Positions 43,583 through 53,241 of a DNA stretch of 64,000 nt are shown in pieces. How positions within the stretch are numbered: position 1 is the first letter of the stretch; every line of letters begins with the position of its first letter. This DNA comes from UBA4742 sp963734965 (GTDB lineage Bacteria; Actinomycetota; Acidimicrobiia; Acidimicrobiales; Acidimicrobilacustridaceae). Where the stretch lies: assembly GCA_963734965.1 (NCBI GenBank), contig CAVTJK010000003.1:1-64000 (forward strand), given 5' to 3'. Under the pieces are notes generated by a model. That model saw only the letters and a list, made by a program, of their open reading frames with translations. It searched no databases and was not told the origin of the DNA. Position numbers and translations under genes: made by a program.

Positions 43583-46316
43583 GCACCTCGGAAGCCAGGC
43601 CCGGCGCGAGCGGTACACCTGCTCCGGTCGGATGGTGGTCTCGGTCTGGCGATGAGGTCGCCGCCACCTTCGACGTCGACCCCGCGGTGGGGCTCAGCGC
43701 GGCGCGAGCCGAGGAGCTGCTGGCGGAGAAGGGACCCAATGCGCTGCCCGAGGAGAAGCCGGAGCCCGGCTGGCTGCGCTTCCTGAACCAATACCGCAGC
43801 TACATGCAGATCATCCTGGTCGTCGCCGCCGCCGTCTCGTTCGCCATCAAGGAGTGGAGCACGGCGGTCCTGCTGGTGGCGTTGACCGTGCTCAACGCCG
43901 TCGTCGGCCTCCGTCAGGAGGGCAAGGCCGAGAGCGCCATGAACGCCCTCAAGTCGATGATGAAGGCCACGGCCCGGGTGCGACGGGACGGCGTCGAGGC
44001 CGCGATCCCCGCCGAGGCGGTCGTCGCGGGTGACGTCGTGCTCATCTCGGCCGGCGACCAGGTGCCGGCTGACGGTCGGATCATCGAGGCCAGCGCGTTG
44101 CAGATCGACGAGTCGGCGCTGACCGGAGAGAGCACACCGGCCGGCAAGGACACCGCGACCCTGCCGGCGGGCGACCTCGGCCCCGGCGACCAGTCGAACA
44201 TGGCGTTCATGAACACGCCGGTCACCCACGGCAGCGGCGTGGTCATCGTCACCGGCACCGCGGCCGACAGCGAGCTCGGCAAGATCTCCGGGATGCTCTC
44301 GGCGACCGCCGTCGAGCAGTCGCCGCTGACGCGGGAGCTGAACCGCCTCACGCTGTGGATCGCGGGCGCCGCCGGGCTGACGATGATCGTGATGTTCGCA
44401 CTCGGTCGTAGCCGCGGCCAGGCCTGGGACGTGCTGTTCGTCAGTGCCGTCTCCCTCGCCATCGCCGCCATCCCCGAGGCGCTCCCAACGGTGACCCAGG
44501 TCATCTTGTCGCTCGGCAGCGTCGAGCTCGCGGCCCGCAACGCCATCGTGAAGGAGCTGCCGGCGGTCGAGACGCTCGGATTCACGTCCGCGATCAACTC
44601 GGACAAGACCGGCACGTTGACGATGAACCAGATGACCGCGGTCGAGGTGATCGACCCGAGCGACCGCTACACGATCACCGGGCATCGGCTACGGCCTCGA
44701 CGGCACCGTCCAGCACCCGGCTGGGAGCAGCGACTCCATCGAGGCCGCCATCCTGCCGTTCGTCATCGCCAACGACGCCAAGTTGGTCGACGGCGCCGTC
44801 GTCGGCGACCCCACCGAGGGCGCGTTGCTCGTGCTCGGCCACAAAGCCGGCCTCGACATCGACGCCACCCGCGACCGGCTGCCCCGGTTGGCCACCCTCC
44901 CGTTCGACCCCACCTACAAGCTGATGGCCACGTTCCATCGGGCCACCTCGGCCGAGGGCAGGCCCGTCGTGCGCTGCTTCGTCAAGGGTGCCGCTCCCGC
45001 CGTCATGGACCGGGCCACCACCGCCCTCTCAGCGGGGACCTCGATCCCGTGGGAGGCCGATCTGGCCCAGAGGGGCGAGGACGACATGGTCCGCATGGAA
45101 GGTGCCGGGCAGCGGGTCATGGCCGCCGCTCAACGCGACCTCGACCCCGATGGCGTTCGATCCCGACGCCGATCTGCTCGCGCACGTGACCGACCTGCAG
45201 ATGACGAGCCTGGTCGGCATGGTCGACCCGCCCAGGGACGAATCCAAGGACGCCGTCGCCAACGCCCAGGCGGCCCACATCCGGGTCCGGATGGTCACCG
45301 GTGACGATGTCACCACCGGCGCCGCCATCGCCGAACAGCTCGGCATCCCGGGCGAGGCGATCCTCGGTGCCGACTTCGCCGCCCTGTCCGAAGCGGACCG
45401 ACTCACTCGTATCGACGACATCGGCGTCGTCGGTCGCGTCGCACCCGAGCACAAGGTGCTGCTCGTCGACACGCTCAAGCGCAAGGGTGAGGTCGTGGCC
45501 ATGACCGGCGACGGTGTGAACGACGCGCCGGCGATCAAGGCGGCCGACATCGGGATCGCCATGGGCACGGGCACGGAGGTGGCCAAGAACGCGGGGCGGA
45601 TGATCCTGTCCGACGACAACTTCGCCACGATCGTCTACGCCGTCGAACAGGGCCGCAAGATCTTCGACAACCTGACGAAGTACATCCGCTTCGTGCTGGT
45701 GCTGCTCGTCGTGTTCGTGCTCACCTTCCTCGGCGCCAGCGTGTTCAACATCGCCGCCGGTGAGCCGTTCACCCCACCTCAGGTCCTGTGGATCCACTTC
45801 GTCGTGAACGCCGCGTTCGGCTTCGCCCTGGGCTTCGACCTCGAAACCCCCGGACTCATGGCCCAGGTGCCCAGGCCTCGGGGCCAGTCTGTGCTCACGC
45901 GGCCTCTCGTCGTCACGGTCGGACTGGTCGGGTTCGTCATCACGGTCGGCCTCTTGATGCTCATCTCGCTCTGCGGCACCCACTTCGACAGCGCCGCGGT
46001 CGGCGAGTCGATCGCGTTCACCGCCTTCGCGCTCTGCCTCGTCGTCGCCGCCCTCGAGTGCCGTAGCGAGACCGACTCGATCTTCACGACCGCCACCTTC
46101 GCCAGCAAGCAGATGAACCGGGCCCTGATCATCGAGGTCGTGCTCGCCGTGCTCACCACCCAGATGGACGCCTTGCGGCGCATCCTCGGCACCGTCGAGC
46201 TCACGTTCCCCCAGTTCGCCTGGGCGCTGATCCCCCCGGTCGCGCTGCTCATCCTGTGGGAGATCGGCAAGCTGGCGGCTCGCCACATCCGTTGGATCCC
46301 CGCCGGCGCCGCCTGA
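43579..46316 (+). CDS. P-type cation-transporting ATPase, frameshifted
   Basis: About 910 residues of a type II cation pump. N-terminal cation-ATPase domain (LSAARAEELLAEKGPNALPE), actuator with LQIDESALTGES, membrane motif AIPEALPTV, phosphorylation site SDKTGTLTMNQ, nucleotide domain with FVKGAAPAVMD and hinge MTGDGVNDAPAIKAADIG, then about six C-terminal helices. Two breaks: an extra G in ACCGGGCATC (44676-44685) and one near 45,150. PEALP in place of the PEGLP of Ca2+ pumps leaves the ion uncertain (Na+, K+, Ca2+ or Mg2+). It is coupled to the SHOCT gene upstream. Both breaks look like consensus errors because all catalytic motifs are intact. Confidence 0.88.
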
Positions 46317-46339
46317 TCACGACGGGAACCCGTGGAGGG

Positions 46340-46798
46340 TCAGGGGCAGTCCTTCAGCGTGTCGTAGACGGCGGTGGCCGAGCTGGCGACGTTGGTGATG
46401 GCGGTCTTGAGGTCCGGCAGGCTGCTGGCGGAGATCCCGCCGCTGAGACTCGAGACCGTCGTGGAGAGCTCATCGATGGAGGTCTCCAGCTCGTCGATCG
46501 GTGCACTGGTCGCCGAACTCGCCGCGTCGCGCAGTTGGGTGATGTCGCTCTTCACCGCGTCGACGGCGGCGGTCAAGCCGTTCGTACCCTCGGCGACGAG
46601 ATCGAGGTTGCCGAGGGCCTTGACGTCGGTTCGCAGCTTGGTCCCGGCCTGGCAATACGCGTCCTGAGGCGACTGGGTGGTCGGGGTCGTCGACTTGCTG
46701 CCGTCACTGCCGCAGGCCGCGAGTGGGCCGAAGCCGATGACTGCGACCAGAACGATCGCTCCCACCCTGGTGGCTTGGTGTGGTGCGCGCTGTCTCAT
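46340..46798 (-). CDS. Small lipoprotein, helical, unknown function
   Basis: 152 residues from ATG 46798. It has a lipoprotein signal: basic MRQRAPHQATR, hydrophobic GAIVLVAVIGFG and lipobox LAAC. A Ser/Thr linker follows, then a long amphipathic helical region (VKALGNLDLVAEGTNGLTAAV, ELETSIDELSTTVSSLSGGI) ending in DTLKDCP. Two further cysteines (YCQAG and DCP) may form a disulfide. I do not recognise the family; similar helical lipoproteins occur widely in actinobacteria. It converges with the P-type ATPase gene and diverges from the molybdenum hydroxylase gene. Confidence 0.7.
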   Translation of the reverse strand: MRQRAPHQATRVGAIVLVAVIGFGPLAACGSDGSKSTTPTTQSPQDAYCQAGTKLRTDVKALGNLDLVAEGTNGLTAAVDAVKSDITQLRDAASSATSAPIDELETSIDELSTTVSSLSGGISASSLPDLKTAITNVASSATAVYDTLKDCP

Positions 46799-46946
46799 GA
46801 GGCCCTCTTCGGTGAGTGACGTTGCGCCGACTACCCCATCGCTGCAGATGTGGACGACTTCGTCCCCAGAGGTCGATCGAGTCAACCGTATGGCGCCAGG
46901 TCACCACCGTCGTCCTACAGATGGGATGAAATCCGCGCGCTAGCAT

Positions 46947-46964
46947 GCTGTGCAAGTGCACAGC
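46947..46964. promoter_or_regulatory. 18-bp palindromic operator upstream of hydroxylase large subunit
   Basis: GCTGTGCAAGTGCACAGC is a perfect inverted repeat (8-bp arms, AG centre) in the 228-bp gap between the lipoprotein gene and the molybdopterin-subunit gene. Related 18-mers occur at 50842 and 50887 upstream of the other subunits, so a shared regulator is likely. Confidence 0.65.
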
Positions 46965-47026
46965 GGGCCTCGGACCCAGGGAGCCGTGACGATCGCCAGA
47001 AACCGCACCTTCCCAGGGCGAGCTTC

Positions 47027-49382
47027 GTGACCGCAGCCGGCTCGGTCGGACAGGGCGGCGTCGTCGGCTCGGCCCGCTACGCCGGCAGCCGGGTGCACCG
47101 GGTGGAGGACGCCCGACTGCTCACCGGTCGGGGCACGTTCGTGGACGACGTCGTGCGGCCGGGGATGCTGCACGCCTGCTTCGTGCGCAGCCCGTTCGCC
47201 CGGGCGGCCATCGTGTCCATCGATCCCGCCGAGGCCCTGGCCCTCGATGGGGTGCACGCCGTGTTCACCGCGGCCGAGCTCAACGCCTCGGCCCACGAGG
47301 TGTGGTTCAGCCTCTCGGGCCAGGGCGGGCCCTCCACCCCCCTGCCGCCCCTGGCCGAGGGCGAGGTCCGTTTCGCCGGCGACCCGGTGGCCCTGGTGGT
47401 GGCCGACAGCAGGTACGTCGCCGAGGACGCGGCCGAGCTGGTGGTGGTCGACTACGACCCGCGGCCCGCCGTGGTCGACTACGCCACCGCGGACCAGTCC
47501 GAGGGACAGGTGCACGAGGGCTACGAGGGCAACCTCGTCGGGGAGATGGCCGGCGGCTCGCGGGACGAGGTGACCGAGGCGCTGGCCTCCGCCCCCCACG
47601 TGGTGGACGAGTCCATCTGGCAGCAGGCCTACGCCGCGGTGCCGATGGAGACGCGCGGCATCGTGGTCGAGTGGGATGCCCCCACCGAGGAGATGACGAT
47701 CTGGGCCGCCACCCAGGCTCCTCACGAGGTCCGGTCGGTGTGCTCGCGCCTGCTGGACCTGCCCGAGCACCGCATCCGGGTGATCATGCGCGACACCGGC
47801 GGTGGCTTCGGCCAGAAGGTCATGCCGTTGCGCGAGGAGTGGTGCGTGATGCTGGCCGCCCTGCGCCTGCCAAGGGCGGTCAAGTGGATCGAGGACCGGC
47901 GCGAGAACCTGATGTCGGCCGGGCAGGCCCGCCACGAGCACGCGAGGGTCCAGATGGCCTTCGACGACGACGGCACGATCCTCGCCGCCGACATCGACCA
48001 CGTCCAGGACGTGGGCGCCTACCCCATGCCCTGGCCGGTGGGCGTGGGCGCGGCCGTCGGCATGATCTTCCCGGGTCCCTACCGGATCCCGGCGACCGCG
48101 TTCCAGCACCGGTCGGTGTTCTCCAACCGCGTGGGGCGCACCGCCTACCGCGGCCCGTGGCAGTTCGAGTCGGTGGCCCGGGAGGTGATCCTCGACATCG
48201 CCGCCCGCCAGCTGGGCCTCGACCCGGTCGAGCTGCGCCGGCGCAACCTGCTGGGCCGCGACGACCTGCCCTACGCGAACGCCAACGGCATGCCCTACTC
48301 CGACATGTCGCCGCGCGAGACCTTCGAGCACGCTCTGGAGCTGCTCGACTACGAGGCGTTCCGGGCCGAGCAGGCCGCGGCCCGGGCGCAGGGCCGCTAC
48401 CTGGGCGTCGGCACGTGCAGCTACGTCGAGCCGACCGCGCCGGGCTATGGCTACTACGGCACCGAGGGCGCCACCATCCGCATCGATCCGTCCGGCAAGG
48501 TCAACGTGTACGTGGCCGGCGGCTCGACCGGCAACAGCCTCGAGACCACGGTCGTCCAGCTCACCGCCGACGCCCTGGGCGTCGACATCGACGACGTCAC
48601 CACCATCCAGGGCGACACCGCCCTGACGCCGTACGGCGCCGGCACCGGCGGGAGCCGCAGCGGTTCGATGACCGCCGGCGCGGTCGCCGCCACCGCCGCC
48701 GTGCTGCGCCAGAAGCTCGTGGCCATCGCCGCCGCATCGGCTCGAGGCCGCGCCCGAGGACATCGAGTTGGCCGAGAGCCGGGCCTTCGTGCGGGGCACG
48801 CCCACCGCCGGAGTCACCGTGGCCGAGATGGCGGCCGTCGCCTACTTCCAGCCTCAGGCCATGCCCGACGGGATGTCGTCGGGGCTCGAGGCCAGCGAGC
48901 GCTACACGGCCGCATCGCCCATGCCGGTGTGGGCCAACGCCACCCACGTGTGCACCTGCGAGGTCGACGTCGCCACCGGCATGGTCGAGCTGCTGCGCTA
49001 CATCGTGAGCGAGGACTGCGGGCCGATGATCAACCCGAACGTCGTCGAGGGCCAGATCGCCGGCGGCACCGTGCAGGGCATCGGCGGGGCGCTGCTCGAG
49101 CAGATGGCCTACGACGAGGACGGCAACCCGCTCACCACCACCTTCATGGACTACCTGCTGCCGACCGCGTCGGAGGTCCCGCGCATCGAGTACGGCCACG
49201 TCGAGACGCCCAGCCCCGGGCCCGGCGGCTACAAGGGCGTGGGCGAGGGCGGGGCCATCGGGGCCCCACCTGCGGTCGCCAACGCGGTGGCCGACGCCCT
49301 GGCCCCGTTCGGCGTGAAGGTGACCCGCTTGCCCCTCAGCCCGGCCAAGGTGGTCGAGCTGATCGAGGCGGCCGGCGCCTAG
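47027..49382 (+). CDS. Molybdenum hydroxylase large subunit (xanthine dehydrogenase family), one frameshift
   Basis: About 785 residues from GTG 47027. VHRVEDARLLTGRGTFVDDV is the family start, then EVRFAGDPVALVVADSRYVAEDA, RDTGGGFGQKVMPLREE (molybdopterin-binding), RTAYRGPWQFES and YKGVGEGGAIGAPPAVANAV (the active-site Glu loop). A shift near 48,745 (an extra G before CATCGGCTC) is the only break. The AYRGPW motif is unlike the AYXCSFR loop of true CO dehydrogenases, so the substrate is probably an N-heterocycle or aldehyde. The FeS and FAD subunits lie on the opposite strand, converging on this gene; the stop codons overlap. Confidence 0.88.
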
Positions 49383-49898
49383 TCGCTGCGGATCGCGACC
49401 GGTGCCGACGCCGCACCCGGTTGCCCGGCCTGCATGTCGGCGGCTTGGCGGACGGCGGCCAGGATGCCCTGGTAGCCGGTGCAGCGACACAGGTTGCCGG
49501 ACAGGGCCTCGTCGATCTCGTGGTCGGTCGGCTCGGGGCGGTCGCGCAGCAGGGCGGTCACCGAGATCACGAAGCCGGGGGTGCAGAACCCGCACTGGAG
49601 CCCGTGGCAGTCGCGGAACGCCTCCTGCACGACCGACAGCTGTCCGTCGGCCGAGGCGATCCCCTCGATGGTGGTGACGTCGGAGCCGTCGGCCTGCGAC
49701 GGCGAAGATCAGGCACGAGCGAACGGCCTCGCCGTCGACCAGCACGGTGCAGGCACCGCACACCCCGTGCTCGCAACCGAGGTGGGTGCCGGTCAGTCGG
49801 CACCGCTCGCGCAGGAAGTCGGCCAGGGTGAGCCGAGGTTCGACCTCGCTCGTCCGCTCCTCGCCGTTGACGGTCAGCCGGACGGGCACCTCATGCAT
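49379..49898 (-). CDS. Molybdenum hydroxylase [2Fe-2S] subunit, one frameshift
   Basis: About 172 residues. MHEVPVRLTVNGEERTSEVE begins the plant-ferredoxin domain, with cluster cysteines in HLGCEHGVCGACTVLVDGE and RSC. After a shift near 49,700 (an extra G in the run GTCGCAGGCC) the C-terminal helical domain carries the second cluster: GLQCGFCTPGFVISV and NLCRCTGYQGIL. It passes electrons from the molybdenum site to FAD. It overlaps the FAD-subunit gene upstream by 8 bp and the large-subunit stop by 3 bp on the other strand. Confidence 0.88.
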
Positions 49899-50768
49899 GG
49901 CGGGCCTCGTCGACCGCCCGGGCCCACGCCCGAGCCACCAGGGTGGCCCCCACCCGGGCCCGGTAGGCCGCCGAGCCGTGGAGGTCGGACGGGATGGCGT
50001 CCAGCTCGGCCATGGCCTGGCGACCGAGCTCGTCGGGATCGAGGTCGGCCGACCGCCTGTCCGGTGACCGCGGTCTGGGTGGACACCGCCCGGCGCGGGG
50101 TCGAACCCAGACCGAGCAGGCCGAGGCCGCAACGCGACCACGCGGTCGTCGTCGTCGAGCTCGACGGCCACGGCCACCCCGGCGATGGCGAAGTCGCCGT
50201 GGCGCCGGGCGAGCTCCTCGATGGCGAAGCCGACGCGGCCGGTCCACACCGGGAACCGCACGCCGGTGAGCAGCTCGTCGTCCGCCAGGGCCGTGGTCCA
50301 CAGCCCCTCGAAGAAGTCGTCGATGGCGATGTCGCGGCGACCTCGGGTCGAGGCGGCCTCGACGGTGGCATCGAGGGCCAGAGCCACCGCCGGGTACTCG
50401 GCGGCCGGGTCGGCGTGGGCCATCGAGCCACCGAGCGTGCCGCGGTTGCGGATCTGGAAGTGTCCGATGAACGGCGTGGCCCGGGCCAGCAGCGGCACGC
50501 CGCCGGCCACCTCCGGGCTGTGCTCGACGGCGGCCTCGGTGGTGCCGGCCCCGATCCACATCGAGCCGTTGCGGCGCTCGATGCCGGCGAGCTCGGCCAG
50601 CCGGGAGATGTCCACCAGGTGCTCGAAGGAGGCCAGGCGCAGGGCCAGCATGGGCACCAGGCTCTGACCGCCGGCCAGCAGCTTGGCCTCGTCACCCAGC
50701 GCGGCCAGCAGCTCGGCGGCGTCGGCGACGGTGTCGGGCCGGTGGTAGGCGAAGGGAGCAGGCTTCAC
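49891..50768 (-). CDS. Molybdenum hydroxylase FAD-binding subunit, frameshifted
   Basis: About 290 residues from ATG 50768. FAD-binding signatures are AGGQSLVPMLALRLASFEHL near residue 33 and RNRGTLGGSMAHADPAAEYP near residue 105; DDFFEGLWTTALADDELLTG follows. Two shifts near 50,125 and 50,055 disrupt the C-terminal domain, which resumes as LGRQAMAELDAIPSDLHGSA and ends VARAWARAVDEARHA. It is the first gene of a two-gene operon with the FeS subunit. Two copies of an 18-bp palindrome-like box lie between it and the divergent SDR gene. Confidence 0.88.
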
Positions 50769-50841
50769 GTGTTCGTCTCAGGTGGGGTTCGGTCGCGTCG
50801 GGGATTCGGCCGCGGCCGGCGCTGGGCACCCTAGTGGCCGT

Positions 50842-50904
50842 GCTGAGCGGTCGCACAGGATTCGGTTGCCAGGCGCCACCCTCGATGCTAAGCAGTCGTA
50901 CAGC
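50842..50904. promoter_or_regulatory. Pair of 18-bp operators in the divergent FAD-subunit/SDR promoter
   Basis: GCTGAGCGGTCGCACAGG (50842-50859) and GCTAAGCAGTCGTACAGC (50887-50904) start 45 bp apart and share the GCT/GC/G/ACAG pattern of the perfect palindrome at 46947. They lie between the minus-strand FAD-subunit start and the plus-strand SDR start, suggesting that one regulator controls all three promoters. Confidence 0.6.
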
Positions 50905-50932
50905 ATCGGGAAGGATCGGACCGGGAGGCGCG

Positions 50933-51679
50933 GTGGGAGAGCTCGAGGGCAAGGTGGCCATCATCACGGGGGCGGGGTCGGGCATGGCCCGGGCGACCAC
51001 CCGGGTCTTCGTCCGCGAGGGCGCCCAGGTCCTGGCCTGCGACATCAGCGGCCGCGAGGTCGACACGGCCTCGGAGCTGGGTGACGCGGTGGTGGCCCAC
51101 CACGTGGATGTCACCCAGGAGGACGAGGTGGAGGCCATGTTCGCCGCCGCCCTCGACCGGTTCGGCCGCGTCGACGCGGTGCTCAACGTGGCCGGCATCG
51201 GCGGGGCCCAGGCCCTGGCCGAGATCAGCATGGACGAGTACGACCGGATCATGGCCGTCGACCTGCGCGGCGTGCTGCTCGGCACCAAGCACGGCGTGAA
51301 GGCGATGCTGCCCACCGGCGGTGGGTCGATCGTGAACTGGTCGTCCATCGGCGGACTCAACGCCTCACCCATGCCCACCAGCGTGTACTCGGCGGCCAAG
51401 GCCGGGGTCATCTCCTTCACCAAGGCCGCCGCCATCGAATACGGCGCCCAGGGGATCCGGGCCAACGCCGTCTGCCCGGGTTTCATCGAGACCGAGATGA
51501 CTGGCGGCCCGGGCACGGCCGAGCGCTTCCCCGCGCTGATCCAGGGCTCGGCCCTCAAGCGGGCCGGCCAGCCCGAGGAGGTGGCCGAGCTCGCCTCCTT
51601 CCTGGCCTCGGACCGGTCGAGCTACATCACCGGAGCGGTCATCCCCATCGACGGCGGCACCATGGCCGCCCTCCCCTGA
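50933..51679 (+). CDS. Short-chain dehydrogenase/reductase
   Basis: 248 residues from GTG 50933 (GGGAGG upstream). Classical SDR: VAIITGAGSGMARATTRVF (last Gly of the usual motif is Ala), VLACDIS giving an acidic NAD-type residue, VLNVAGIGGA, active-site Ser in VNWSSIGG, YSAAK, and ITGAVIPIDGGTM at the end. Divergent from the molybdenum hydroxylase FAD subunit and behind the shared operators, so probably a step in the same pathway, for instance reduction or oxidation of the hydroxylated product. It converges on the DapB-like gene, 15 bp apart. Confidence 0.9.
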   Translation: MGELEGKVAIITGAGSGMARATTRVFVREGAQVLACDISGREVDTASELGDAVVAHHVDVTQEDEVEAMFAAALDRFGRVDAVLNVAGIGGAQALAEISMDEYDRIMAVDLRGVLLGTKHGVKAMLPTGGGSIVNWSSIGGLNASPMPTSVYSAAKAGVISFTKAAAIEYGAQGIRANAVCPGFIETEMTGGPGTAERFPALIQGSALKRAGQPEEVAELASFLASDRSSYITGAVIPIDGGTMAALP

Positions 51680-51694
51680 CCGCGGTCCGATCGG

Positions 51695-52744
51695 TCAGGT
51701 CGGGACGTAGCCCTTCGGCAGCGGGAGCGGGATGTCCTCGTAGGTGATGATCCCGGGCGGGGCGGCGACCACGGCCGGAATGGCGTTGATGACGGGCAGC
51801 GCGGTGAGGATGTGGCCCAGGACCATGAACTCCTCCATGGTCGTCGCCTCGAAGTACGGCGGCGGCAGGATGTCGATCTTCGTGGTGATCGTGGGGCGGC
51901 CCTGGATCTCGATCGTCCAGCCCATGCCGACGTCCCAGTCGGGCTCGAGGGCGTCGCCCTTGCGCCACCGAACCCGCATCTCGACGATGGCCCGGCCGGC
52001 GATCTTGCCGAGCCAGTGGATCGTGACGCCGGCGACGGTGTCCTTGGCCAGCGTCCAGGACCCGAGGTCGAGCTCCTTGGTCGTCCTGGCGTACTCGGCC
52101 TCGCACACGATCTCGTCGAACACCACCCCGAGCGCGTCGCCGACCAGGGCGACGGCCTCGCTGAAGACCACCGTCGCCGCCGCGGTCATGCCCGGGAGCT
52201 CGGGGTCGTCGAGCGGGCGGCCGAAGCCCACCGGGATCTCCGTGGGGGGCGAGTCGTAGGCCGTCGTGTCGGCCTCCTCGCTGATGAGCACGTGATCGAT
52301 GCGGTCCGATGCGTTGGCCAGCGCCAGCGCGACGAGCTCGATGTAGCCCGGGCTGACCCCGCTGCCGAACATCGAGCTGTCGCCTTTCGCGCAGGCATCG
52401 AGGATCCGTTGCTGCCCGCCATCCGGGTAGGACCGCCCGTTGATGAAGGCGGCGGTGGCGACGATGTTGGCGCCCGACTCGAGGATGCGCACCATCTCGT
52501 CCACGTCGAACCACATCGGGTTGTAGATGACGCAGTCGGGCTCGAGGGCGAGCAGTGCGTCGACGTCGCTCGTGGCCGCGAGTCCGATCGGGGGGAGACC
52601 ACACAGTTCCCCAACGTCCTTGCCGCTCTTGTCGGCCGACCAGGCGTAGCAACCGACCAGCTCGAGGTCGGGGCGCTTCAGGACCGCCTCGACCGACTGC
52701 TTGCCGACGTTGCCCGTCGTCCACTGCACCACTCGGATCGTCAC
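51695..52744 (-). CDS. DapB-like NAD(P)-dependent amine dehydrogenase family protein
   Basis: 349 residues from GTG 52744. VTIRVVQWTTGNVGKQSVEAV carries a Rossmann GNVG, followed by DLELVGCYAWSADKSGKDVG and PDCVIYNPMWFDVDEMVRIL. The C-terminal half (GWTIEIQGRPTITTKIDIL, AIPAVVAAPPGIITYEDIPL) matches the group annotated dihydrodipicolinate reductase-like in mycobacteria and related to 2,4-diaminopentanoate dehydrogenase. It is not the housekeeping dapB. The substrate is unknown. A longer frame runs upstream to 53137, but the preceding gene's stop (after correcting one indel) is at 52854, so this start is preferred. Confidence 0.8.
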   Translation of the reverse strand: MTIRVVQWTTGNVGKQSVEAVLKRPDLELVGCYAWSADKSGKDVGELCGLPPIGLAATSDVDALLALEPDCVIYNPMWFDVDEMVRILESGANIVATAAFINGRSYPDGGQQRILDACAKGDSSMFGSGVSPGYIELVALALANASDRIDHVLISEEADTTAYDSPPTEIPVGFGRPLDDPELPGMTAAATVVFSEAVALVGDALGVVFDEIVCEAEYARTTKELDLGSWTLAKDTVAGVTIHWLGKIAGRAIVEMRVRWRKGDALEPDWDVGMGWTIEIQGRPTITTKIDILPPPYFEATTMEEFMVLGHILTALPVINAIPAVVAAPPGIITYEDIPLPLPKGYVPT

Positions 52745-52853
52745 TTCGGTCTCCCTCGGCCCCCGGCAGCTACCGGCGAACTCCTCTTGGGCGGCCTCGC
52801 AGGCCGCACCGCATCCTCGCACCCCGTGGCCCGTCCGATCACGTTGCCTGAGC

Positions 52854-53166
52854 TCAGCTCGGCGCCACGAAGTCCTTCTTGGACTCGGGCCGGTGTAGCC
52901 CTTGGCGTTGGCGTCGTCGGGCTTGGGCTCGGGCACGCTGACCCCCGCCTTCTCGAGGGTCTTGAAGCAGGCCTGCAGGTGCGGTTCGTCGTACACCCAG
53001 GTTCCTTGCCTGTAGGCCAGGCCCTCCACCGCCCCCTTGAGCATCGAGGTGTCGGTCGTCGACTTGTTCGACAGGAACGTCGTGACCGCGCTGTCATCGG
53101 TGATGAGCAGTTGGTGCTGGTAGGACTGACCGGCCACGCCGAGGAACCGAGGAACGGCTCGACCAT
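52854..53166 (-). CDS. Small unrecognised protein, frameshifted
   Basis: A coding-like stretch of about 104 codons upstream of the DapB-like gene. It reads QLLITDDSAVTTFLSNKSTT, then GAVEGLAYRQGTWVYDEPHL, ending ANAKGYTGPESKKDFVAPS once a missing base near 52,895 is restored. The beginning is uncertain: MVEPFL at 53166 joins the main frame after another shift, at GTTCCTCGGTTCCTCGG near 53,145, where eight bases are repeated. It could be the tail of a larger protein whose front is lost. I do not recognise the family. It is divergent from the SnoaL-like gene. Confidence 0.35.
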
Positions 53167-53241
53167 CAACTGCAGAACATCCGCCTTGGACAGCTCGTCA
53201 ACGTCGCGCCGAGCTCGTTCGATCAACCGAAAGTGGACGAC

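Noticed and set aside
46940..48817. 625-codon antisense frame over the molybdenum hydroxylase large subunit
   Set aside because: Same shadow effect; the sense strand shows family motifs throughout.
47027..50768. Aerobic CO dehydrogenase (coxMSL)
   Set aside because: The large subunit has AYRGPW where CO dehydrogenases have AYXCSFR, and the gene order is split, so only the broader hydroxylase family is claimed.
51695..52744. Housekeeping dapB to complement lysC-asd
   Set aside because: It is about 350 residues with a different C-terminal half and sits in a catabolic context, unlike the 250-residue DapB.
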